Positions 1-5,586 of a stretch of DNA of 7,387 bases are shown here, one piece after another. Origin of the DNA: Sulfurimonas sp. (GTDB lineage: Bacteria > Campylobacterota > Campylobacteria > Campylobacterales > Sulfurimonadaceae). The stretch lies in the NCBI GenBank assembly GCA_026987995.1, contig JALSMC010000274.1, positions 1 to 7,387 on the forward strand, read 5' to 3'. The first letter of the stretch is position 1. Each line of letters starts with the position of its first letter. The notes under the pieces are model-generated. The model did not search any database and was not told where the DNA came from. It saw only the letters and a list, made by a program, of their open reading frames with translations. A program made the position numbers and the translations under genes.

Positions 1-312
1 TAACCCTTTTTTTATTATGTAAACTACTCAATTTTTACACATATGTTTCATGCAATTCATGGACTTTAGTTGATTGTTCCAGCCTATCAGTAAGAAATTT
101 TCAATATAGTTTTTCCAACAAAAACTATTAATAAAGGCTATTTGATGAAGCTTGAAAATTATATCAATAATACTATAAAAAGTTTATTAACAACTCCAAT
201 TTTAGTGCTCCTAAGTAATGTCTCAAGATAAGTGTTAATTCCTGCAGTGTTTAATACTTTTATTTCTTCATTCATTGTTTAATCCTAATTGTACCAACTG
301 TTGGGTATATAC
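1..312. other. Non-coding or decayed stretch, no convincing gene
   Basis: This AT-rich stretch lies downstream of the 139-residue gene. On the minus strand an ATG at 275 follows an AGGAT ribosome-binding-like sequence and opens 38 codons, ending at 159. In another minus frame roughly 47 further stop-free codons continue toward position 30 but lack a start, so a frameshifted small gene is possible. A 28-codon plus-strand ORF (145-231) also has an AAAGG upstream. None shows a recognisable domain and all are within what AT-rich DNA gives by chance. A perfect 9-bp inverted repeat (106-114 with 120-128, 5-nt loop) is almost pure A/T and is not a convincing terminator. Confidence 0.4.
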
Positions 313-732
313 TTAAAACCAACAATCAGACTTATGAATATACATGCCATCAGACAAGTACACCATCTCATCAAAGTCACCATGATAGCCAATATCGGCT
401 TTGCTGTCATACATTCGTAACTTATCTCTTTCTGAGTGTTTTGATGTTTGTAAGATTTTTCTATATCCTAGTTCATCAGCGAAGCTATTATATAAATATA
501 CCATATTATGCCAGCTTTTTCCGTTACTGTTAGCTAACCTTTGCTGGATGCTTCTAGGTACTTTATTTATATAACTTACTTTATACTCTCTGGACATATA
601 CTTTCTACTACCAGGGATTGTCACTGTCTTTCCTATGTATTGATTCGCTATAGTTGCAAATAAACGATCACTGTATTCAGGGTATATACAAGATTCATTA
701 CTTGTTGTTTCCTCATCTTCAAAAAGTGCCAT
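313..732 (-). CDS. Hypothetical protein, 139 aa, family not recognised
   Basis: I do not recognise this protein. It has no signal peptide or membrane segment, so it is probably cytosolic. It starts with an acidic stretch (residues 5-9), is rich in Tyr, Ser, Lys and Arg, and ends in an aromatic segment (Tyr125 to the terminal Cys-Trp-Phe) that could pack as a beta hairpin. The start at 732 is well supported by AAGGAAG a few bases upstream. A TATAAT box at 758-763 would give a leader of about 20 nt, so the gene probably has its own promoter although it follows the FtsZ-like fragment in the same direction after 55 bp. It could be an accessory or phage-derived gene; context gives no firm function. 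Confidence 0.65.
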   Translation of the reverse strand: MALFEDEETTSNESCIYPEYSDRLFATIANQYIGKTVTIPGSRKYMSREYKVSYINKVPRSIQQRLANSNGKSWHNMVYLYNSFADELGYRKILQTSKHSERDKLRMYDSKADIGYHGDFDEMVYLSDGMYIHKSDCWF

Positions 733-757
733 GCTTCTTCCTTATTTGATTTACTAA

Positions 758-763
758 ATTATA
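758..763 (-). promoter_or_regulatory. Putative -10 box for the 139-aa gene
   Basis: On the minus strand the sequence reads TATAAT, about 25 bp before the start codon at 732, leaving room for a transcription start near 751 and the AAGGAAG ribosome-binding site. No clear -35 is visible, which is usual for sigma-70 promoters in Campylobacterota. Confidence 0.45.
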
Positions 764-787
764 GAGAATTTTATGGACATATTTTGT

Positions 788-1039
788 CTAAAATATTACT
801 TTTTTAATCTCGTCATATTTCTCTAGAGCATTCTTTTTATACTTTTGAGGAGATTCATCACCACCAAAACCCCGTACATTATCGCCTATAAAAACTTTGG
901 CTTTAATAGCACTATTTTTTAAAGATATTGAATTAGAATCTACCAATGCAAATGTAACTTCATCTTGAATATTTTCCTTATGAAGCTTCTCAACTACAGC
1001 AGATCCAGCAGAACCAACTCCTATTACAACTATCTTCAT
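788..1039 (-). CDS. FtsZ/tubulin-like GTPase, N-terminal part only (83 aa)
   Basis: The protein matches the first part of FtsZ-family GTPases. Beta-1 and the T1 loop (GVGSAGS, residues 7-13) correspond to the FtsZ GVGGGGGNA loop. VDSNS (33-37) corresponds to the INTDAQ T2 loop. RGFGGDESP (56-64) corresponds to the T3 RGLGAGANP loop. It stops at KKVIF (79-83), the strand that in FtsZ leads into the T4 GGGTGTG signature, so the phosphate-binding loop, catalytic T7 loop and C-terminal domain are absent and GTP hydrolysis is not expected. FtsZ proteins are usually 350-400 residues. The start lies 1 bp after the WYL gene stop, with GGAG overlapping that gene's end, so the two are probably translationally coupled. 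None of the three frames of the next 55 bp restores T4. It is either a truncated gene or a genuine mini-protein. The superfamily call is by eye. Confidence 0.6.
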   Translation of the reverse strand: MKIVVIGVGSAGSAVVEKLHKENIQDEVTFALVDSNSISLKNSAIKAKVFIGDNVRGFGGDESPQKYKKNALEKYDEIKKVIF

Positions 1040-1040
1040 A

Positions 1041-2021
1041 TTATTTCTCCTCTATAGTAGTTAGATACTCTTTAAGCTCATTCTCTATCTTCTCTTTGAG
1101 TGTAAGAGGCTCTACTACTACCATATGTGGCAACCACTTCTTCACAAGCTCTTCCATCTCCATCTCTTGAGTTACTTTAAAAGAGAGTACGAGTGCTCCA
1201 TCTTCTTTAGTCTCTACTACTTTTTGAGATGGTAAAAACTTCTTTGCTTTAAAAAACCTAGCTTTAGCACTTGCGACTTCCACTATCACTTCTACTGTAT
1301 ATTTTCTAAACTCTGGTGTGTACTTAGACCATGGCGTTTGCATGTTCTTTATGAACTCTTCTATGTCAGGGTTTATGTGAAATGTTTTTGATTGTATCTC
1401 TATCTTTTGGATATTAGCGAGTCTGAAGTTTGTGAAGAGAAACTCTACGCTTGTGTTCTCACATGCAAGGTAGAAGTTTTCATTCATAAAGACTATCTTG
1501 TATGGTTTGACACTGTATGTAGTAGTCTCACCATTTACTTCATAAGTTACAGTAGTGTAGCGTTTATAGTGTATGGCACTCTCTATCTCTTGTAGGAGTT
1601 TTACATCACTCTTTTTAGTCTCATAAGGCTTAGTGATAAACTCATAACAATCTTTAGACTTTTTTATCCTCGCGTCTATGATCTTTTTATCTGCTTGGCT
1701 GATGTCAAGACTATCTAAGAGGTTGTTTCTTTGAGCGATGTTAAAGGTCTGTACCATAAGAGCAAGGGTGTCTTTGTCAAGGAAGTTACTAAAGACCTCT
1801 TTGGTTATAGCCTTATATCTTCCTTTCTCCCCCTTACCACCACGAATAAGCTCAAAACTCTCAGGAAAGTACTCTTTTATAACATCAAGGTCTCTTCGTA
1901 TAGTTTTCTCACTCTTACCAAACCACATATCATCGTTTTGGAGTGCTTCTATACTTACTACACTACCACTGTTAAATCGTTTGAGAAGTTCAAGTACTCT
2001 TGCTTGTGGGTTTGTTGCCAT
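1041..2021 (-). CDS. WYL-domain transcriptional regulator (HTH-WYL-WCX)
   Basis: This is a 326-residue DNA-binding regulator of the WYL family. Residues 1-70 form a winged helix with a DeoR-like recognition helix (SEKTIRRDLDVIKEYF, 37-52). Residues 140-215 are the WYL domain: PYK (173-175), FYL (183-185, in place of Trp-Tyr-Leu) and FTNFRL (196-201), the usual ligand-pocket arginine strand. Residues 240-326 fit the C-terminal WCX extension, with WLPHMVVVEP at 296-305. Full-length architecture and size match the family. WYL regulators sense nucleic acids or nucleotides, and several control phage-defence loci (BrxR, CapW), usually as repressors. The start follows AGGA at a spacing of 8, with a TATAAT at 2054-2059. 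The FtsZ-like fragment starts 1 bp after its stop and is its likely co-transcribed partner. The ligand and target are not visible. Confidence 0.88.
   Translation of the reverse strand: MATNPQARVLELLKRFNSGSVVSIEALQNDDMWFGKSEKTIRRDLDVIKEYFPESFELIRGGKGEKGRYKAITKEVFSNFLDKDTLALMVQTFNIAQRNNLLDSLDISQADKKIIDARIKKSKDCYEFITKPYETKKSDVKLLQEIESAIHYKRYTTVTYEVNGETTTYSVKPYKIVFMNENFYLACENTSVEFLFTNFRLANIQKIEIQSKTFHINPDIEEFIKNMQTPWSKYTPEFRKYTVEVIVEVASAKARFFKAKKFLPSQKVVETKEDGALVLSFKVTQEMEMEELVKKWLPHMVVVEPLTLKEKIENELKEYLTTIEEK
1941..1987 (-). repeat. Source copy of the 47-bp direct repeat inside the WYL gene
   Basis: Partner of 2815-2861. It encodes residues 12-27, the end of the first helix and the following turn of the winged helix. 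The two copies lie about 870 bp apart as direct repeats flanking the GNAT pair, differing at 4 positions. Confidence 0.8.
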
Positions 2022-2053
2022 TTTTAGTGTCCTATTCTTTTTATTATGGCACT

Positions 2054-2059
2054 ATTATA
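2054..2059 (-). promoter_or_regulatory. Putative -10 box for the WYL regulator
   Basis: Minus-strand TATAAT about 33 bp before the start codon at 2021, in the 69-bp gap after the GNAT gene. It implies a start near 2047 and a leader of about 25 nt carrying the AGGA site. No good -35 at 17 bp. It suggests the WYL gene is transcribed separately from the GNAT pair. Confidence 0.45.
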
Positions 2060-2090
2060 TCTTATTGGCTGGTCGTATTGTGTCTAGGTT

Positions 2091-2609
2091 TTATAAAATA
2101 TCATCTATGAGTAGATACATCCATCCATCATCAAACTCCTCAAAACCGAACTCAGTATAAACTTCTTTCACACATTCATTTATGGGAGTTAAAATGACAG
2201 CATCAAGTTGTGAAACGGAGTTCATTTGAATTGCCTCTTGAAGAGCAAAGTTTAAGAGGTAAAATGATATTTTAGAATTAATTTCTGTAAATATTTTCCC
2301 TCTATAACTCTTAGAGATAAATATAAAGTCTATACAAAGAGCTGAAAAGCTTCCAACTAGTTCAAAGTTTAAAGCAATTAATCCACAAGGAATAGAATTC
2401 CCGTTTATTTCATCATATAAAATATGTAATCTTGATTTTTTATCTACAGCATGAGTGATGATATTAGCAAGTAAACTTTTTTCAATCTCTTCACTTTTCC
2501 CATCATCATAACATGAGCTATTCTTATGATCTGAAAGCTCAAGTTTGTTAATGGTTTGTGTTAAGAGTTCTTTGTTGGGGTTAGTAAGTGTTTCAAGGGT
2601 AAAAGACAT
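2091..2609 (-). CDS. GNAT-family N-acetyltransferase
   Basis: This 172-residue protein fits the GNAT fold, which transfers acetyl from acetyl-CoA to an amine. GLIALNF (76-82) is a central strand. IDFIFISKSYRGK (93-105) is the strand leading into a shortened acetyl-CoA pyrophosphate loop: Arg103-Gly104-Lys105 keeps part of the Q/RxxGxG/A motif, but the second glycine is replaced (KIF follows). AVILTPINECVKEVYTEFGFEEF (137-159) is the typical last strand, helix and 'lY.k.GF' signature, followed by WMYLLI (163-168). No signal peptide. The start is 7 bp after the stop of the upstream 52-residue gene, with only a weak ribosome-binding site, so translation is probably coupled. Size and a small upstream partner resemble GNAT toxins such as TacT/AtaT, but the partner is not an obvious ribbon-helix-helix antitoxin. 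A metabolic or protein acetyltransferase is equally possible. Confidence 0.65.
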   Translation of the reverse strand: MSFTLETLTNPNKELLTQTINKLELSDHKNSSCYDDGKSEEIEKSLLANIITHAVDKKSRLHILYDEINGNSIPCGLIALNFELVGSFSALCIDFIFISKSYRGKIFTEINSKISFYLLNFALQEAIQMNSVSQLDAVILTPINECVKEVYTEFGFEEFDDGWMYLLIDDIL

Positions 2610-2616
2610 GAAAATA

Positions 2617-2775
2617 TTAAGCAGTTCTTCTGTTAAATTTAACTTGAGAAGCTTGTACTAATATTTTTTTATGTTTACTTTTTTTTGCTTTAGCAATTGA
2701 CTCTCTAATACTTTCTTCATTCAATGTTAAATGCTTTTCAGCTATTTTTCCATCTTTATCAACTGTAAGTGCCAT
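2617..2775 (-). CDS. Small hydrophilic protein (52 aa), possible partner of the GNAT protein
   Basis: I do not recognise the family. The start is placed at 2775 rather than at the upstream in-frame ATG at 2811: AGGAG sits 5 bases before 2775, and a TATAAT box at 2800-2805 would put the transcription start downstream of 2811. The 52-residue product is highly charged. It begins with a probable beta strand (ALTVDKDGK, 2-10), has a helix-like middle (LNEESIRESIAKAKKSK, 18-34) and a basic tail ending NRRTA. Its stop is 7 bp before the GNAT start, so the two form a bicistron. Order and size suit an antitoxin followed by toxin, but that role is inference. The reading frame runs open upstream into the WYL-gene remnant, so the longer version could be an artefact of that fusion. 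Confidence 0.6.
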   Translation of the reverse strand: MALTVDKDGKIAEKHLTLNEESIRESIAKAKKSKHKKILVQASQVKFNRRTA

Positions 2776-2799
2776 TTCATCTCCTTGTCGTATTTCATA

Positions 2800-2805
2800 A
2801 TTATA
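2800..2805 (-). promoter_or_regulatory. Extended -10 promoter of the 52-aa/GNAT pair
   Basis: Minus-strand TATAAT preceded directly by TGT (2808-2806), a TGn extended -10 element. The predicted start near 2793 leaves about 18 nt of leader with AGGAG. The upstream side of the promoter is made of the duplicated WYL-gene fragment. Confidence 0.55.
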
Positions 2806-2814
2806 ACACATTTT

Positions 2815-2861
2815 GAGTACTTCTATACTTACTACACTACCACTGTTTAATGGTATGAGAA
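2815..2861 (-). pseudogene. Remnant of a WYL-regulator 5' coding region (47-bp repeat)
   Basis: This segment matches positions 1941-1987 inside the intact WYL gene at 43 of 47 bases, in the same orientation. It covers residues 12-27 of the regulator; the remnant would read VLIPLNSGSVVSIEVL against LLKRFNSGSVVSIEAL. Further upstream only TTCAAGT (2871-2877) still matches, after an apparent 8-nt insertion that breaks the frame, and the match runs into the stop codon of the OmpA-domain gene. No start codon or remaining regulator sequence survives. It may derive from a second WYL gene that was replaced, or from a partial duplication of the neighbouring one. Confidence 0.7.
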
Positions 2862-2876
2862 CTTTATATATTCAAG

Positions 2877-4598
2877 TTATTTCAAAATAACTTTAAAAGT
2901 AACCCTTCTAGATTTTTTCTTAGATTCTATATTGCTATGTGCTATAGACTTTGAAGAGCTATAACCACTTCCCTTGAGTACTTTTGAAAGCCAAACTCGG
3001 ATAGGTTTCTTTTGTTCTCTAAAGAGATGGCTCATCGTTTCGTATGAACGGTTGAGTGAGAGTTTTTCGTTGTTGAGGTATGTGTCTGTAAAGTCTGATT
3101 TTCCCCATTCGCTTGATGTATGACCATTTATCTCTAAAGTTCTTATATGCTCTTTATTTGCATAGATGAAGGGCATTAGTTTTGAAGAAAAGAGAGTTAA
3201 AAAGTCTTTTTGCTTTTGAGTGAGATTATAGGCTCCTACATCGAAGTAAAGTAGAGGGTCTATTATATTAATACTCAGATCTTTTTTTATCGCTATCTTT
3301 TTTGCTTTGATCTCATCTTTAAAAATTTCACAAAGTTTTTCATAAAAACTAGCTACACTTGTTGATACTTGAGACATAGTAGCATCTCGGTTAAGTTTTG
3401 TTATCCACATGTTTGTCTCTTGGGAACTGTTGTCTGTGTGAACACCTGCAACTGCTGCTAAAGAGTTGTGCATGATAGTGACAGCATTAAAAACATCATA
3501 ATTTTCTTGCCCATAATGCTCTTGTGTTAAAAGCACAAAAGAAGAGTCCAAAATCATTGCCAAACCATCAGTGTTGTAAACATCTTTAACATAACCAACG
3601 GCTATAAATTTTCCATTAGAATACTCTTTTATATCATTAATCTCACTAGGGTAAGTAGTAAATATCTCTTTATCGATAAGAATATTTTGGTAAAGATCAA
3701 ACTTTATAAGACGGATATGCTCTTTTTGCATATGATTATACTGAGTGAGTGCTAGAACGAAATTATTGTCTTTTAGTCGAATGATTTTTTTAGGTACAAC
3801 GGTATTATCATTATTTGCTTTTTCCTGATAATGCTTCAACCAAACTCTATTTCCATTTTCGGTTAAACGCATAATGCTAACGTCTCTATTTTTCTCATAA
3901 GATGTAGTACTTACAACTATGATAGAGCCATCCCTCGCTTCAACTGCATCAATACCCCTGTCATCATACATCGTTCCATACTTTTTACTCCAGAGCTTTT
4001 GACCATCTTTTGTAAAACGGGTAATGAAAATATCGTTATTGCCAAGTCCAGAATTGAACATATCATCACGACTTGAACGCGAAGTGAAGGAAGAACCAAC
4101 TGCTAAAACACCACCGTCACTCATTAAAATCAAGTTATTCATTCTGTCGTAGTTCTTTGTTCCAAATGTCTTAGAGAAGAGTAAGTTTGCATTTGCATCG
4201 AGTTGAACAACAAGGAGTGAGCCATCAAGTGTATAACCACCAATGAAGTAGCCATTAGTAGGTGTCTTTACGACTGCAATTGCCTCGTTAAACTTAGGAA
4301 GACTTGAGACTGTAGAGAGTATTACTTTAGCTGTTTTATCTACTTTCATTATGTGCATTTGTGAGCCAAACTTATTCGAAACACTTGCTAAGTATTCAAA
4401 TGGATCAGTATATGACTGTGCTGTTTTAGAATTGTTTTTATAATCTTTGGAAAATCCTACAGCACTGAGTGTTCTATCATAATCTTGTGTGATGTCAAAG
4501 AGAGCAGAATTAAATGGTTTTTTTACGATGATAGAGTAGTTAGATTTATTTGCAAATAGGGATGTTAGTAGCAGTAGGAGAAGTAGGGTGTTTTTCAT
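2877..4598 (-). CDS. Secreted beta-propeller-like protein with C-terminal OmpA-like domain
   Basis: A 573-residue exported protein. Residues 1-16 form a signal peptide (Lys2, a run of leucines 5-11, cleavage probably after Phe-Ala at 15-16); there is no lipobox cysteine. Residues 80-410 contain repeats of the form 'GG-ifvvG-t...D-wvtkld..G...w.k.yG', for example GGYTLDGSLLVVQLD (120-134), DGGVLAVGSS (161-170), NDIFITRFTKDGQKLWSKKYG (188-208) and NMWITKLNRD (396-405), typical of a PQQ/kelch-like propeller. Residues 448-573 fit an OmpA/MotB-type peptidoglycan-binding domain: YFDVGAYNLT (451-460), INGHTSS (490-496), LSLNRS (513-518), GSGYSSS (543-549) and the basic SRRVTFKV (563-570). It probably sits in the periplasm or at the outer membrane, bound to the wall, as a scaffold or adhesin-like protein. 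The ribosome-binding site is weak. It is monocistronic, 87 bp from rpsR. Confidence 0.75.
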   Translation of the reverse strand: MKNTLLLLLLLTSLFANKSNYSIIVKKPFNSALFDITQDYDRTLSAVGFSKDYKNNSKTAQSYTDPFEYLASVSNKFGSQMHIMKVDKTAKVILSTVSSLPKFNEAIAVVKTPTNGYFIGGYTLDGSLLVVQLDANANLLFSKTFGTKNYDRMNNLILMSDGGVLAVGSSFTSRSSRDDMFNSGLGNNDIFITRFTKDGQKLWSKKYGTMYDDRGIDAVEARDGSIIVVSTTSYEKNRDVSIMRLTENGNRVWLKHYQEKANNDNTVVPKKIIRLKDNNFVLALTQYNHMQKEHIRLIKFDLYQNILIDKEIFTTYPSEINDIKEYSNGKFIAVGYVKDVYNTDGLAMILDSSFVLLTQEHYGQENYDVFNAVTIMHNSLAAVAGVHTDNSSQETNMWITKLNRDATMSQVSTSVASFYEKLCEIFKDEIKAKKIAIKKDLSINIIDPLLYFDVGAYNLTQKQKDFLTLFSSKLMPFIYANKEHIRTLEINGHTSSEWGKSDFTDTYLNNEKLSLNRSYETMSHLFREQKKPIRVWLSKVLKGSGYSSSKSIAHSNIESKKKSRRVTFKVILK

Positions 4599-4609
4599 TG
4601 CTTCGCTTT

Positions 4610-4623
4610 TTTAGTTAACTAAA
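4610..4623. repeat. 14-bp perfect palindrome upstream of the OmpA-domain gene
   Basis: TTTAGTTAACTAAA lies 12 bp before the start codon at 4598 and reads identically on both strands. It could be an operator or an RNA structure near the ribosome-binding site; with no loop it is a poor terminator. It is A/T-rich, so chance is possible. Confidence 0.35.
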
Positions 4624-4656
4624 GCAAAAAATATTCCTAAATGATGGTGTGGAAGT

Positions 4657-4675
4657 ACTCCCAAAGAATGGGAGT
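4657..4675 (-). terminator. Hairpin downstream of rpsR, possible 3' end of the rpsF operon
   Basis: ACTCCCA (4657-4663) pairs perfectly with TGGGAGT (4669-4675) around a 5-nt loop, beginning 10 bp after the rpsR stop. It has four G-C pairs, but no T run follows on either strand, so it is not a classical intrinsic terminator. It may protect the 3' end or act with Rho. Confidence 0.35.
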
Positions 4676-4685
4676 GTAAGAAAAC

Positions 4686-4949
4686 CTATTTAAGGTTTTC
4701 GAATGGAGCTACTACAACTTGTTTACGAGTTACAGTATATGGTACTAGTGCAGCTGCACGAGCACGTTTGATTACGATACTAATCATGTCTTGGTGGCGT
4801 TTACAGTTACCTGTTAAACGTCTTGGCATGATTTTATAACGCTCTGAAAGAGAGAAACGTAGTGCTCCTGCATCTTTATAATCCATGAAGTCTACTTTCG
4901 CTTCACAGTATTTACAATATCTTTTTTTATATTTTCTTTTTTCTGCCAT
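4686..4949 (-). CDS. rpsR: Small ribosomal subunit protein bS18
   Basis: S18 of the 30S platform, which binds 16S rRNA as a pair with S6. The 87-residue sequence shows the basic N-terminus and RYCKYC, the central [26 protein letters not shown] block, and the [11 protein letters not shown] helix, all typical. Cys12, Cys15, Cys49 and His52 form a C-x2-C...C-x2-H zinc site, so this is the zinc-binding (C+) version; many bacteria have the C- form. The start is supported by AAAGGAA just upstream. It is the last gene of rpsF-ssb-rpsR, 26 bp after ssb. Confidence 0.97.
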   Translation of the reverse strand: MAEKRKYKKRYCKYCEAKVDFMDYKDAGALRFSLSERYKIMPRRLTGNCKRHQDMISIVIKRARAAALVPYTVTRKQVVVAPFENLK

Positions 4950-4975
4950 GGTATTTCCTTTATGTTATCTATTTG

Positions 4976-5557
4976 TTAGAATGGAATTTCGTCTTCGTTT
5001 ATGTCGTAAGATGGCATAGTGTCTGGCTCTGGCATCTTGCGAGTTTGCTGCTGTGGTGCTGCTTGGTTATTGTTATAACTTTGCTGCGCTGGTTTTTGAT
5101 ACGACTGCTGTTGTTGCTGAGGCTGTTGGTAACTTTGACCTTGACCTTGAGCAGGAGCATTGTATCCGCCACCTTGGTTAGCATTTTCTGTTGGAGCATT
5201 AGATGGTGCATTATATCCACCACCTTGGTTGTCCCCTTTAGAATCAAGCATTTGCATAGTTTCTGCAATCACAGAGTGCTTAGAACGTTTTTGTCCATTT
5301 TGGTCAACCCATTGCTCAAAATTTAATCTACCTTCAACAAGTATTTTACTACCTTTACGAAGATACTGGTTAGCTACTTCACCACTTCTACCAAAAAATG
5401 TAATATCTACAAAACATACTTCTTCTTTCTTTTCACCATTTGTAGTGAATTTTCTTGAAGTTGCTATAGCTGTTTTAGCTATTGCCGTTCCGCTTTGAGA
5501 ATATCTAAGTTCGATATCACGAGTGAGGTTACCAACTAAAATTATTTTATTGAACAT
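4976..5557 (-). CDS. ssb: Single-stranded DNA-binding protein SSB
   Basis: SSB coats single-stranded DNA as a tetramer in replication, repair and recombination. Residues 1-105 are the OB fold: MFNKIILVGNLTRDIELRY at the start, FVDITFFGRSGEVANQYLRKG (49-69) and ILVEGRLNFEQW (72-83). Residues 106-180 are a disordered Gly/Gln/Asn/Pro linker with two copies of NQGGGYNAP (110-118 and 127-135). The acidic tip DINEDEIPF ends in Asp-Glu-Ile-Pro-Phe, the docking peptide for partner proteins such as RecO, PriA and ExoI. At 193 residues it is slightly longer than E. coli SSB (178), because of the linker. AAGGAA supports the start. It is the middle gene of the rpsF operon, an arrangement common in bacteria. 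Confidence 0.97.
   Translation of the reverse strand: MFNKIILVGNLTRDIELRYSQSGTAIAKTAIATSRKFTTNGEKKEEVCFVDITFFGRSGEVANQYLRKGSKILVEGRLNFEQWVDQNGQKRSKHSVIAETMQMLDSKGDNQGGGYNAPSNAPTENANQGGGYNAPAQGQGQSYQQPQQQQQSYQKPAQQSYNNNQAAPQQQTRKMPEPDTMPSYDINEDEIPF
5157..5230 (-). repeat. Duplicated NQGGGYNAP segment in the SSB linker
   Basis: Positions 5157-5179 and 5208-5230 agree at 21 of 23 bases; both differences are third-position and synonymous. The copies are 51 bp (17 codons) apart, consistent with an internal duplication of the disordered linker kept at protein level. Confidence 0.7.
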
Positions 5558-5586
5558 GTGCTTTCCTTAAATTGTTTAGTCTAAGA

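Noticed and set aside
289..308. TACC/GGTA inverted repeat downstream of the 139-aa gene as terminator
   Set aside because: Short imperfect stem and no T run.
1392..2160. Three plus-strand ORFs of 67, 98 and 140 codons
   Set aside because: They are antisense to the WYL gene and the end of the GNAT gene, lack ribosome-binding sites and have no domain character.
2874..2893. Inverted repeat AAGTTATT/AATAACTT over the OmpA-domain gene stop codon as terminator
   Set aside because: Only one G-C pair and no T run after the stem on the minus strand; too weak for an intrinsic terminator.
3917..4099. Minus-strand ORF of 60 codons
   Set aside because: Out-of-frame shadow within the OmpA-domain gene.
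4973..5498. Plus-strand ORFs of 117 and 112 codons and a second minus-strand frame over ssb
   Set aside because: Low-complexity Leu/Trp/Ser translations produced by the repetitive SSB linker in other frames.
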